A DNA stretch of 64,000 bases from the NCBI GenBank assembly GCA_001179505.1, contig CDMY01001052.1:3904-67903 (forward strand). The letters are read 5' to 3'. Numbering within the stretch: position 1 is the stretch's first letter; every line of letters starts with the position of its first letter. The position numbers and the translations under genes are program-made. This document shows positions 21,805 through 33,843 of the stretch, piece by piece. This DNA comes from Vitrella brassicaformis. Taxonomy: Eukaryota > Sar > Vitrellaceae. The notes beneath the pieces are model-generated. The model worked only from the letters and a program-made list of their open reading frames with translations. It did not search any database and was not told the DNA's origin.

Positions 21805-24800
21805 TGATGGATGGCTCTGTGGATATGCATAAAGGGGGGAGCGAGGGAAGACAGGATGTACGTATGTATGTACATAATGACTGACTGACCTATCAATGCT
21901 TCCGTCCGCTCGTGCCGCATGCGTGTGTGCGTGTCGTGTTGTGTTGTGTGTGAATAAGGAAGGAGTCTGCTTTCATGTCCTGGGTGTGTGTGTGTCGTCT
22001 CGCGTGTGGGCGGGGCGGGTTCACCTGCCTTTCCTTCTCTCCCTCTTGGTTGGCTGTCGACCACATGTACCATTCGCCATACTTTTGTGTCGTGATTTAT
22101 AGCGCCTTGGCTTGAGTCGATTGCGGGCTCACAGATTGATTGATGTACGTGTGTGTATATAATAAGGTAGGTAGAGGGTCCATGTAGAGCAGACGATGTG
22201 ATACAATGGCTGCGTTTCGTGGGTATCTGGGCTGGCTGGCTGTGCGTGTCCAAGTAAAGCCACTGTGGTGTTTCTGCTTGCATTTCTGGTGTGTATAGGG
22301 TAGGTGGTACGGAAAGAATCACTTTTGGGCCACTTTTCTCTGACTCACTTTTTCTCGCCATTCACTGACATGCACTCCGCTGGGGAGCATTATGGGGGAG
22401 AGCGAGAGGGGCAGACGTTCGACACACATCCATTCATGTAGTGCGCGTTCACGGGCACTGGCAACGATGCCGACAAGTTGCATCCCCTTCCCCCTAACAC
22501 GGCTCTGCCTCCGAAGCACTATCACCCACCCTCCCTCATGCCAAACGTGCCAAATGTCCCTACCTCTGACAACAGCAATGGCCGGCTACTGGCGTGGTGT
22601 CACTCACGTGTCCGGTAATGAATCACAGTCGTCACCGCCACCGCCACCGCAGGACGAGACGCGTGGATAGTGCGCCTTGCCTTACCGTGCCGATGAGGAC
22701 AAGAATTCATGATAACCGGGACGCACGTGAAGGCATCGCATCGCCAAGAAGAAAAAACAGCAACAATCGGCAAGTCCCTCTCCCCACCCCCCGCCCTCCC
22801 TACTTGTCTGCCGGCAGTCACTTCTGTCAGGTTTTTCTCCATGTGTCTCTTTCCCTCCCTCCCCTCCCTCCCTTCCCTCACTGGCAACATGGGTGGTCGA
22901 CATCATTCATCCATCCATCCATCCATTTGCCCACCCACAGTCACACTTGCAGGCGATGCACGCACATTGTTGGTCGTTCGGTAGAGAGAGCTAGCTAGTC
23001 ACTGGAGCAAAATCGGCATTACACATGACTGCAGACACGGGCACAAGTACGTGGGCACGTGAGCAAAACTGCTGAAGCCAGGGAGAGAGGAGGAGGAGGA
23101 GAGGAGAGTGGTCGGCAAGTAAACCAGCGCACAAAAAACGGCGCCGCATTGTGTGTGTGCCTGCCTGCAAACAAACAAACATGCCCACTCGACACACAAA
23201 CAGCCAGCCCCACCTCGGCAAAACACAACCCCCACCAAAAGCAGCAGCAGCCCGGCCTGTCAGCCAGCCCGTCATCAGCCACTCACTCACTCACCCAATC
23301 AGTCACTCGACACATCAATCAGCATCCATCAACCAAGGGGCGGGCGTGAGGGGCGTGATGTAGGTGTGTTGTATTAATTGGGCCAGGCGACGGCATACAC
23401 CCACAGGTTCTACTTTACCTGTGCTGCCGCGCCAGCACACCCACTTACTGCACACACATCACACAACACACACACAGCACCCAGCACACCATGACAGCAC
23501 CAACACCATGTCAAATCCACACGCAGCCCCCACACAGCATCATCAGAACACACACACACAGAGCCACCGGGGGCGAGCGAGAGGGGGAGGAGGGGGAGAG
23601 AAAACCAGACAGACACACAGACAGACGGACAGCAATGGGGAGGCAGTGACCTCGGGGGCATGCAAGTGCATACGACATGACGACACACGCCAGCCAAGCC
23701 AGACACAGCACACGAAGCGGGAGAGGGGCGTCTGTGGTCGGCGAGCAGACCTGTCGCTGGCTTGGTGAGTGAATGGCGTGCAGTGCATGACGTGGTGCGT
23801 ATGGTATGGGTGGGTTGAGGGATGCATCGGTCACACATGACATGCGAGAAACATCATGAGCACAACATCACATAAATCACATCAGTATGGACGCGCGCAA
23901 ACGAAACAAGCAAGGCGAAATGAATGAAGGAAGAATAGTAACTCAGCTGTCTGTCGCAGGCCCCTACCACCCCACCCTCCCTCCATCCAACCTCCATGCC
24001 CCATCCCTCCCTCCCTGACTACCTACCTACCTTTGCTGGCTGCCGGTTGTGGTGTCTGGTGAGCCCCCTCCACCCTCTCTCTCTCTGGTCTGGTCAGGTG
24101 CTCTCCCTCACTCAGGTCCCTACTTACATCCATCCATCCATCCATGTGTGGCTGGCCTGCGACACAGTAGTGTCAATACTTGATCGATTCATTGTTGTGT
24201 TGTTGGTCTCTCCCTCTTTCCGCGCGTCTATCAACGCGCGTGTAAAGGCATTCACTCCCACTCCCACACACACACACATACACACGTAACGACGTACACA
24301 CATAGGCACACACACGTATATGGCGGCACACACACTCATCCAGACGGGCAGACAAACAGGCGGACGGACATCGGCATGCAGGGTGCACTCACGCCGCGAA
24401 TTGGTCGGTCGACGACGATGGGACGGACGATTGATTGTGGGTCTTAAAACGCTCTTAAACGGACGGATGACATATATACTGCGACGTATAGCATACGCGA
24501 CACATACACGCATACAGACGACACACGAAAAACCTCGGACAGGCGGACGGACGGACGATGCGGGATAGCTAGACAGACAGACAGACAGGTAGGTCGGTGA
24601 CTGCCATCGATCCGAGGGATCACTCACTCAATCCAGTCAGACAGAGATCATCGTTGCACGTTGCACATTCCACGCAAAAAAACACGGCACGTCACGGCAC
24701 GTCACGTCAGGCGGTGTGATGAGATGTCGTCTATGTGTGTGTGCGTGTATGTGTGATGTTCGTATCAATTTCCCGATACACACACACACACACAGCTGTC

Positions 24801-25304
24801 TATCTAGCCGCTGTACACTCATCCGCCCTACCAACCTACCCTACCTCATTTCACACATTCACAGGGAGACACCCATCACGGCAGCCAGACAGACAGACAG
24901 ACAGACAGCCGTCCACAGATCAGCAAGGGAGACAAACGCACCCACACACACCACGTGTCACACCCAGACACACACACACAGGTGTACAACACAAATATCA
25001 TTCAGCCGTCCATGCCATGCAGACCACTTACCGCACACACACAGGCAGCACCCACCCCAAACCACCCACACGCAGACACACGCACACACAGCCAGCCCAT
25101 CTGAAGAACGGCAGATATGGCCTGGCCGCGTTGTCTACCGCCCATCCAATCCAACAGCAGCAGCAGGACAGAGAAAGTTGCCACCATGCCCCACTAAAAC
25201 AAGCAAGCCAACGAAAAGCATAAGCAGCCGCCTTTCCCCCTGTGGGTGTGTGTATGTGTATGTGTGTGTGCTCTATGTGCGCATCTATCTATCCATCCAT
25301 CTAT
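21805..25304. other. 3.5-kb intergenic region, simple repeats and one coding-like fragment
   Basis: No gene seen. Around 22449-22474 a 26-bp segment matches coding sequence of the preceding gene (about 21389-21414) with one mismatch. The rest holds CCTC, CATC, CACA and GACA repeats. Candidate frames consist of repeat translations. Confidence 0.55.
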
Positions 25305-28300
25305 CTAGCCCTCGGTTCTAACGGTCTCGTCGGACTCGCTCAGGGCCGACAGCCGGCCGTAGTCCATCTCCGTCGACGCCGCACCACGTCCACCACTCGC
25401 CAGCCCCTCGGCCACTGTGGGCGGTGTGGCGATGGGGCCGCACTCGCCCGAGCGGTCCTCTAGCTGGTGCGTGTGGGCGTCCCCCTTGTGTGTGGGTGTG
25501 GGGGTGACGCGCTTGAGGGCGATGTTCTGGAATGGGGCCAGCCAGAGGTAGAGGAAGCGGCCCTGGGAATGGGCCGTCCAGTAGGGGTCGTGCTGGTTGT
25601 AGTCGTGCTTGCCGATGTAGCGCTCGTCGATGGAGTTGTAGATGACGCGCCACTGGCACACACAGACACACACACACACACACGTGAGCATGAGAATGCG
25701 CCGCTCTGGGTGGGAGGTTTGTGTGGGTGGGTGGCAGAGGCTGACCTCTCCTTCGGACGGAACGTAGATGTTGGCCGGAACGTGTCCGTGGTTCTCGTTG
25801 CGGACGAAGACCAGGTCGTCCTTGTGGTCCAGCTCGCTGCCGGAAGTCCAGGAGTGCTCATCGCTGCCCCACCTGCACCAACACAAACCACACCACATAC
25901 AGGTGGGTGGGTGGGTGGGTGGGTGGCTGGGTGGCTGGAGTTCACTGTCCTGCACTCACCGGACGAACGAGATCCACTTGAACTGGTTGTGCGAGCCGTT
26001 CCGGTCCAAACTACTGCTATCCTGGCGACCTGGCCACCCAACCACACCACACCACACCACACCGCACCAGACAGACAACCAGTGGGCTGGCTGGCTGGCT
26101 GGCTGGCTGACGAGAGAGAGTGGCAACTGCGTACGAAAGGCGGGTTCCTTGGTGAGTATGGCGTTGAGGTCGTGGAAGTTGGCGATGAGCATCTGCTGGT
26201 GCATCTGGGCGTGGGGGCCGGTCTTGGACCAGTCGAGCCCGACGGGCCGGTCGCCGCTGCCCACGGTGAAGCTGCCCTCCTCACCAAACTCGTCACCCTG
26301 ACAGACACAACGAAACGCATCATGACGTCATGGCACACACAGGGCGGGCATCCCATCAACGAGGATCCCTGTCTCTCTCTCTCTCTCTCTCTCTCGGTAG
26401 GGTGGGGGCCGTCTCTCACCATGAAGACCATCGGGACACCTGAGAGAGAGAGAGAGAGAGAGAGAGAGGCCACGGCAGATTTGCGAGCAGTGTGGCTGCA
26501 GGTGGGTGTGGTCGGTGCGGTGGCAATGAGTACCCTACCTACCAGGTCTGAAGTACATGAATGCTGCCAGCCCGATCAGCTGCAGGTGGTTGCCCATCTC
26601 GCTGAAGATGCGAAGCTTGCCTGCACCCGCCAGACCACAGCACACCAAATCAAATGAATGCACGCACTCTCTGTCCCCCCTCAAAACCCTCCATAAGCCA
26701 TGCTTTGCTGACCATTGGCGGCCTCGTCGTGTGTGGTGATGGGCGAGATCATCTTCTCGGGCCGGGAGCTCAGCAGGACGCCCTCGATCTCCTCCACCTT
26801 GCGGTGCTCGGTGAACTGACCCATCCACACACCCACACATGCACACGTGATGGCATTGATGAGGGCAGGGCGGTGGGCATGAATACTTTGTGGAGGTATC
26901 GGCGCATCCGGTGCATCTCGGCGAGATCCTGCGCGTAGGTGAAACCCAATCCGCCTGCAGACAGTACACCACACACACACAGAGAGAGAGAGCAGACAGA
27001 CAGACAGACAGACACGCAACAGGTCAGTCAGAGAAGAGCCCCTCTGCGCGTGAAGGGGATGCTCGCCTTCTTCGATGGGGCACGCCAGCTTCGGGAAGAC
27101 CCGCCTGCTCTCCTCAGCTATCGTGAAGAACGAAGGGTATCGCTCCAGCAGCCTACACACGCATACACACATACACAGATCACATACCTATCACTATCAC
27201 CCGGTCGGTCACACACCTGCCCTCACTCACCTCTGGTGCAGTTCTCTGAGGAACTTGAGTGCGGGCAGGTCGACAGCCTCTGACAGGTAGTAGGCGCCCA
27301 TGTGCTTGTCGCCGCCCAGCCCGTTGATCAGCCGCCAGTCCTCTTCGGTGAACGAGCCCCAGTCATTCTTGCGCCACGACTTGAGACCTAAATATTCACG
27401 TAGATGCACACACACAGACAGACAGACAGACAGACAGAGAGGGAGAGGGAGAGGGGGAGGGAGAGATGGGGGCAGGCAGAGGCAGGTGCGTGTGGTTGGT
27501 GTGTTGTGTTGTGATTGGTTGGTGTGTTGTGTTGTGATTGGTGTGCACACCGCCCCGCACCGACCTCTGTCGTAGTCTTGGTAGACCTGTGCTGCGACGG
27601 CGTCGATGCGCACCCCGTCCACACCGCACTCCTCGTGCATATACGCCAGGATGCCAATCAGGTAGTCGCGCACTGCATGAGGGGACCAACAAACCCATCA
27701 CATCACACACGCATTTCTCTCTCTCTCTTCTCTGTGTCTTTGTGTGTGTGCCTGCCGGGGAACTGACCGTATTGGCTGTCGTGGTTGTAGACTCGAGTGT
27801 TCCACTGGTCGTTCCACCCCTTGAGCGAGAGGTGGTGGTGGTGGTAGACGTCGGTGCCGTCGAACATGGCGATGCCCGTGTCCCAGTCCTTGATGGTGAA
27901 ACCCAGCGGCACGTCCACTATCACCTGAGAGGGTCGGTGGGGTGTTGGTATCATCCACACGCACAGACACACACACACACACACACACAGAGAGAGAGAA
28001 AGAGAGGTTGGTGTGCATGTGTGTGTCTCTGTGTGTGGGTGTGTGGTTCACTCACGCCTATGTCGTGTTCGTGCAGGTGGTTGACGAGCCACTTGAAGTC
28101 GTCCAGGGTGCCGTAGCGATGATACATGCAGTACGGCAGCGACACCTACACCACACCACACCACATCAACACACACACATCAAGGCACACGTGCCTATCT
28201 GCCTGGCTGGCTGGACCCACCAGGTATCCCCACGACTCGTAGAGTGGCGTCTGGAAGGGCGGCATGATCTGCACGTGTGTGAAGCCCAGCCACCCGCAGT

Positions 28301-29241
28301 GCTGCACGATCTTGGTCGCTATGTCGCGGTAGTTGCCAAAGGGACAGAACCCTCCCAGGTGCAACTCGTATATCGACATCGGCTCGCGACCCCTGGGCGA
28401 TACCGACCACAACCCCCCACACACACAGGCAGACAGACAGATGCCTCCCTCCCTCCCTCTGTGCCTCTCTCTCTGTGTGTGTGGGTGGGTGGGTGGGTGG
28501 GTGGGGGGGTCTTGTCACTCACTTGGTGTGGTGTTTGTGTGTCCATTTGAATTTGAGGTGGTCGGTGACGACGGCGTTCCACACTCTGCCCTCGCCCACA
28601 CAGTCGAAGGTGAAGGGGTCGAGCCGCCACATGTCGTAACCCGGGTGGGGCAGGTAGTCGTGGTGGTTCTGCACTCGGTACTTGTACTCGCTACCTGCAA
28701 CGCAACACACCGCACCCACCACACACCATTCCACAGACAGACACGCCACACACACATGAAGGTCGCTGAGGGGGAGGGGGGAGGGGGAGGTACCGGTGAG
28801 GTCCTCATCGATGGTGATGGTCCAGGTGCCGTCCTCCCCTCTCTCCAGCCGCTCCTCCCGCTCTCCCCAGCCATTGCCCGCACGGAGGAGCAGCACACAA
28901 GTGGCCTCGGGCGCATACACCCTACAAGCACACACACACACACACGTGGGCATGTGCATTCCACAGCCAGGGCATCAAGCACGCACCATCCACACGCACA
29001 CAGACCCAAAGAGGCGCCGGGCAGGCAGACAGGCCTGTCTCTCTGTGCTCCTTCCCTACCTGAAGGTGGTCTTCTGAGAGGTCTTGTCGACTACAGCCCC
29101 GTAGTATCGCCACGGCTTGTGCCTCCTCACCGCATCCACACCCGCATCCAGGTGCTTGTCGATGCTCACCGCCTCCTCATGGGATGGCGACGACTCGGGG
29201 GCGGTGCTCGTGGTGGTGGACTGGGGAGAGGGATCTTCCAT
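25305..29241 (-). CDS. Glucan (starch/glycogen) branching enzyme, GH13
   Basis: Seventeen exons, 742 aa: 29060-29241, 28794-28921, 28523-28694, 28221-28392, 28056-28145, 27768-27924, 27565-27672, 27231-27387, 27067-27152, 26887-26954, 26713-26815, 26543-26620, 26420-26439, 26135-26297, 25960-26029, 25746-25872, 25305-25652. It moves alpha-1,4 chains to alpha-1,6 positions. Order: CBM48-like N-terminal domain (RVYAPEATCVLLL; EYKYRVQNH), then the barrel with YELHLGGFCPFGNYRDIA, ESWGYL, MFDGTDVY, GVDGVRIDAV (nucleophile D324), FFTIAEES (acid/base E402) and ITTHDEAANG (D470), then a C-terminal beta domain (GRFLYLWLAPFQNIALKRV). FDGTD plus the KGxxDxW pattern is branching-enzyme-specific within GH13. 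The region I histidine is missing (DVPLGF at 252-257). The intron 26955-27066 has a GC donor; exon 13 is 20 nt. No transit-like leader is obvious, consistent with cytosolic floridean-type starch. Confidence 0.93.
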
Positions 29242-29446
29242 CCTATGCGTGTGTGGTGGGGATGCGACGGGAGGCACCAGAACCCGCGGGACACAGGGGC
29301 GAGCACATCGTCGCGAATTCTCGACTTCGGCGTGCGGGAGCGTGAAACGAACGTGTTCAACTTCCTCTGCGAAGTCCAGTTGGTGGCTGTGCTGGACGGA
29401 GGGAGCTGGCAGATTGCAAGCCATCGGGAGCTTGGCTTCTGCAGAG
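29242..29446. promoter_or_regulatory. Short divergent promoter, branching enzyme / acid phosphatase
   Basis: Only 205 bp separate the two start codons, so both 5' UTRs and promoters are compressed or overlapping. No TATA box or clear shared element is visible. Confidence 0.4.
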
Positions 29447-31366
29447 ATGGTGCTGTTGGTCCTCCTGGTGGTCGTCTGTGCTGTTGGATGCTGTAGCGCA
29501 TCTTCCCTGCAGCCCATCGGTCCCCTCCCGAACAGTGTCGGCTTCTTGACTGTGGGCGACTGGGGCGATGTGGAGGCGAAAAAAGTGGCAGGTGAGTGAG
29601 GTGCTGATGAGCCGGCGAACGGCTGACTACATGAGTGATTGTTCCTTCTATGCATGTGCTGGCTGCAGATAGCATGGGCGACTGGGCGCAGCGGATGGAC
29701 GCCAAAGCGGTGCTCAGCCTGGGAGATCTCTTCTACGAGGACGGGTGGGTCGGCGAAGAAGGAAGGGCCCGGCCCTTTCATCCCACCATCACCATCTCCC
29801 CCTGTCTGTGTCCGTGTGTCACCTCTTTCCGTCCATGTGTTTGCTGCAGTGTGAGCGGGGTGGATGACCCGCAATTCACCGACAAATTCGAGCAGACCTT
29901 CACCGCGCCGTCCCTGCAGGTGCCCTGGATCACCTGCACCGGCAATCATGACTGGTATGGCGGGGTCGAGAGCATCGACGCCGAGCTGCAGTACACCCAC
30001 AGGAGCCCGCGGTGGCACTTTCCTGCGCTCAACTTCACTTACACGCTGCACGGACCGGTTCGGGCACACACACACACACATGCACACACACACGGTGGCT
30101 TGTAAGCTTGTGGACGCCTTGTGTTGTGTTGTGTTGTGTTGTGTCGGTCAGGGTGGTCTGCGTGTGTTGGTAGCGAGTGTGGACACCTGGCTGCTGTGCG
30201 GGGGGGACTCGTTCACCTACTTTGAGAGGGAGGGGCCGCCCGACGACGCGCATCCGGGGCGGCTCAAAGTCTACCTCAAAAACAAACGGTCAGCGAGCGA
30301 CGAATGGCAGACGACGGGTGACACCACACACACACACACCTCTTTGCCTGCCTGCCTGCCTGCCTGTCTGTCTGGCTGTCTGTCTACCTTTGCAGGCGGC
30401 TTGAGGATGAGTATGACGCAGGGACGATCGACGAGGGCAAGTATCGGGCCCTCAGTAGACTGGACGAGAAACCACCACCACCGACCCCACTAGCTGGACC
30501 TGTCGGCAATATCGGCAACGCGACGAGTGTGGCGGCGGCAGGGGAGGGGCGAGACGATGGCGGTCTTGACGGGCGGATGCTGCAGTGGCTTAGAGATGAG
30601 CTGAGGAAATCCGATGCTGACTGGAAGGTGGGTGATCTGGATGGAAAGAACAACGCACACACGCACAGCACAGGGAGGATGCGAGTGAGGGGAGGTGAGA
30701 GCATACTGCTGGGTCTCTCTGTGTGTGGCAGATTGTGATAGGCCACTTCACCATCTACAGCTCCTCCCTGTTTGAGCATGGCGACAACCCCACACTCATC
30801 GAGAGGCTCGTTCCGGTCCTGAAAGAGGGTAAGTGAGGCTGAGGGAGGGAGGGAGGGAGGGAGGGAGGGGCGGACACACAGAGGGGCAGCCAGGCCAGCC
30901 ACAGAACGGCCGTGTGCGCCATGCCATGTGTCTGTCTGCAGGCGGCGTAGACGTGTATTTCAACGGCCACGACCACATATTGCAGCACATCGTTAGGGAC
31001 GGCATTCACTACATCGGCAGCGGGGCCGGCGCCCGGGTGCACCACATGGCCAACCGCTTCTACGAGGGGCTCAAGTACGCCCACCTATCGCACTTCGGCT
31101 ACACCGCACACTCAGGTCAGCTCCAGAGCACCACGTAAATCAGTCAGATGGTCCGTCCAGTCAAGGCGGCCGGCCGATTGAGACGGAACGGAACGGAACG
31201 GTTTTTGATTCCGTTCCGTTGTGTGTGTGTTCCGTGCCGTGCAGTGAACAAGACGCATTTCCAGGGGTCGTTTCACCTGGAGGACGGGAGAGAGGTCTAC
31301 TCGTTCCTCTTTTCCAAGCCTGCAGCTGGCAGCCGGCAGGCTGAGGCAGCGGAGGTCGTAGAGTGA
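29447..31366 (+). CDS. Purple (tartrate-resistant-type) acid phosphatase, secreted
   Basis: Exons 29447-29591, 29669-29744, 29850-30057, 30152-30288, 30396-30627, 30732-30828, 30942-31115 and 31245-31366 give 396 aa. A signal peptide (MVLLVLLVVVCAVGCCSA) leads in. The five metal-ligand blocks of purple acid phosphatases appear in order: GDWG (D38), GDLFYEDG, TGNHDWYGG, VIGHFTIYS and FNGHDHILQH. These bind the Fe(III)-divalent metal pair that hydrolyses phosphomonoesters at acid pH. Short length and GHDHxLQ match the TRAP (ACP5) type rather than large plant enzymes. An insertion of about 50 residues (from RLEDEYDAG to GEGRDDGG, Pro/Gly-rich) sits before the VxxH block. It diverges from the branching-enzyme gene. 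Confidence 0.9.
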
Positions 31367-31912
31367 GTGAGAGGTCAGACAGGCGACCTTATTGCTGGTA
31401 GGTAGCTACCTGGTAGCTGACCATATTGTTGTGATGCGACGCGTGAGAATCTGGTGGGTGGGTGGCTGGGTGTGTGGGTGTGCGACTGAGTGAGTGAGTG
31501 AATGAGATGAATGGTTTCTAGTAGGGCCCTCAGCTGCCTCAGTACTGACTGCGTTTGGGTGTGTGTGTGTGTGTGTGTGCGGGGGGGTTGGCGGGAGGGT
31601 GTGTAGGCGTTTTTTGATCTTTGGAGTAAGTGAGGGACGCGGCGGGCGCATTTGGTGTGCACATATGTGTGTGGATACTTCGGGCGTGAACGTGCTGTGC
31701 GGGGTGGGCTGAGCATGGATCAATTGGATGTGTGTGTGTGTGTGTGTGTGGCTGGGCTGGGCCCTTTGCACGCGTCGGTCTACACACCGACAAAAGAGCA
31801 TCAAACGACAGCTAGAGAGATCATCTACACTCAAATGCATGTGTGTATCCGCAGAGTCCGTCCTGCGTGGCCGAAGCAGATCTGCATCGTCGGAAGCACT
31901 ACATATGTACAG
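31367..31912. other. Convergent intergenic spacer
   Basis: No gene seen. It has GTGG and GAGT repeats near 31450-31500 and (GT)n at 31558-31580 and 31728-31750. Confidence 0.55.
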
Positions 31913-32569
31913 CTACATCCGAGGCTGCCTCTCGCTCAGTCTGTCGTCCCATTCCATCTTGGGGTCGCTGGCCGCCTCTCGCCTCATTCTCTCCTGTTCC
32001 TTGGCCCTTTCCTCTTCGCGCCTCTGTCTGGCCTTCTCTGCGTTCTCCCTGTGCTTTTCCATGGCCTTCGAGATTTCAACGGCTACCCAGACCAAGACGA
32101 CCAAAAACATTAAGACTGAGACAGACAGACACACAGACAGGCAGACAGACAGATGCATCAGGCGTCGAAGAATGACTGTCTGACTCACTGATGCCCAAAA
32201 TGGCGCCTCCAGCAATAACAGTGACCAACAGTTCCAAAGTGAACTGAAACACACACACACAGACACATCCACACTCATCCATATTCGGTCTCCGCTATAG
32301 AGTGTGCATACCCTCATAAGGGATGTGACAGCCGTCGGCTCCCCCCAGCCAGAGAAGTGCAAGACTGTAGGCTGCCCCCTCCTCACGCCAATCCCGAGCG
32401 GTGCCTGTCCTCGCTGCAGCTGCTTCCCTTCGGCCACGGCAGTAGTCTTGCCACGCAGCATGAGAGAAGGGGCCACGAAGGACACACTGCCAGGTGCCGC
32501 AGCAGCAGGGGAACGGCGAGCGGCGCCGACGGCATGGGGGAGAGTCAAGAGGACAGCAGGCAGCCACAT
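31913..32569 (-). CDS. Small membrane protein with leader and charged helical tail
   Basis: Exons 32312-32569, 32189-32243 and 31913-32115 give 171 aa. Residues 1-18 are a signal-like segment (MWLPAVLLTLPHAVGA). A basic, Ala/Ser/Gly-rich stretch to about 85 could be a transit peptide. One long hydrophobic span, FTLELLVTVIAGGAILGIIL followed by MFLVVLVWVAV, is long enough for a hairpin or a single tilted helix. The tail (EKHRENAEKARQRREEERAK and on) is a charged single alpha-helix or coiled coil. I do not recognise the family. The leader makes plastid or endomembrane location plausible (inference). It diverges from the secreted Cys-rich gene. Confidence 0.6.
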   Translation of the reverse strand: MWLPAVLLTLPHAVGAARRSPAAAAPGSVSFVAPSLMLRGKTTAVAEGKQLQRGQAPLGIGVRRGQPTVLHFSGWGEPTAVTSLMRVCTLYSGDRIWMSVDVSVCVCFSSLWNCWSLLLLEAPFWASVSQTVILRRLMHLSVCLSVCLSVSVLMFLVVLVWVAVEISKAMEKHRENAEKARQRREEERAKEQERMRREAASDPKMEWDDRLSERQPRM

Positions 32570-32920
32570 CGATCGCTGCCTTCAACCAGATCTGTGCTGC
32601 CAACAAACGTTCAGTTTTGTCTCTGATCGGCGGGGAGGCCACCAGTCGCCCACTTCGCTAATGTGTGAACGTGTGTAACGCTGTGCGTCCCATATGGAAG
32701 AGGACCCTTGTCTGCGCCACCTCCCTTATTTGGTTGATTTACGTGGCCAGGAAGCAGTTTCGATCCGCAAGATCAGAGTGATCTAACAATTCAGCGACCC
32801 GGGAGCCCTACGCCGAGTCCATTCCATCCCCTTGCGATTCGTTGCGGAAGACTTTGTTGTTCGCATCGGCGGAAGAAGAACCGGCCGTCGGTTAACCACG
32901 TCAGACGGAGAGTGCGCGCG
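32570..32920. promoter_or_regulatory. Divergent promoter region
   Basis: The 351 bp between two diverging start codons carry little simple repeat, unlike other spacers. No specific element is recognised. Confidence 0.35.
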
Positions 32921-33843
32921 ATGAGGGGCATGGCGACCATGGCGTGTGCGCTCCTCATTGCCGCGGCGGCCATGTCGGCAGTGGGCGCCGCTCGACGGAA
33001 TGAGGACTGCGATCTGTATGGCATGAACTGCGAGGGCCCGCCGGACACCAAAGGTGGGAGATCTTTGGAGATCTATGCCACACAAAGCACCGCTCGGGGC
33101 TATGGCTCACGCTTGGCTGGCCTTCATGTGTGTGTGTGAATGTGTGTGTGCAGGTGAGTCGTTTCTGAGCCGTAGTGAGGAGATCTCCGAACTGCAGACC
33201 GATGATACCGAGGAAGACACTGAGGAAGGTGTGCAGGGCAATGGGATGGATGGATGGGGTCTGCGTGGGTGTGCCTGTGTGTGATCAGGAGAGCTGTCAG
33301 CAACGCATGGCGTGTCCAGCAAGCAGCGGATGTTTTCACTCGCGCAGCAGAAGATGCAGCAGGCCAAGAACATGGTCAAGGCGTCCAGCAAGATGACCGC
33401 TGACGCCCTCAAAGCCGTCCACACCATCCAGCAGCAGCTCGTCAATAAGGCCACAACCGGTGGTACGTGTGGATGGATGGATGGATAGATGGATGGATGG
33501 ATTGACATCCCACTGAAGTGTCTGTCTGTCTGTCTGTGTGTGTGCAGAGACCTGCAAGGTCTGCACGAAGACCGGCTTCGGCAGAGATCCCTGCACCGTC
33601 ACTGACTACAAGCTGTGCAACAAGGGCGGCATCTGTGTGCTGGAAGCGAGCAGCGGCGCTAAGTGCTCTCACGGCAAGTGCCTCTACGACACCGGCAGCA
33701 CTGTGTCGCTGTTCTGCATGCCCGACACCCTCCGCTACAAGTACGGCACTCAGGACGGCAGCCCCTGGAGCAAAGGCAAGCCCGAGGATAACTGGCCGTA
33801 CTGCGAGAAGAAAGTACTCAAAGCTTTAAGAAAGGCCGATTGA
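32921..33843 (+). CDS. Secreted cysteine-rich protein, unknown function
   Basis: Exons 32921-33053, 33154-33228, 33289-33462 and 33548-33843 give 225 aa. A signal peptide (ACALLIAAAAMSAVGAA) is followed by a short Cys pair (EDCDLYGMNCEG), an acidic segment (DDTEEDTEE) and a helical Gln/Lys-rich part (MFSLAQQKMQQAKNMVKASS). The last exon holds a compact module with nine cysteines (TCKVCTKTG, DPCTVTDYKLCNKGGICVLE, KCSHGKCLYD, LFCMPD, WPYCEKK), so disulfide bonding is likely. No known family is recognised. Each exon junction is phase 1 (G|xx), which would favour exon shuffling. Confidence 0.7.

Noticed and set aside
22709-25321. Several open frames of 90-200 codons between 22.7 and 25.3 kb
   Set aside because: Composition is HTHT, VCVCV, SIHPSI and TDRQTD from simple repeats; no start context, splice pattern or family motif.
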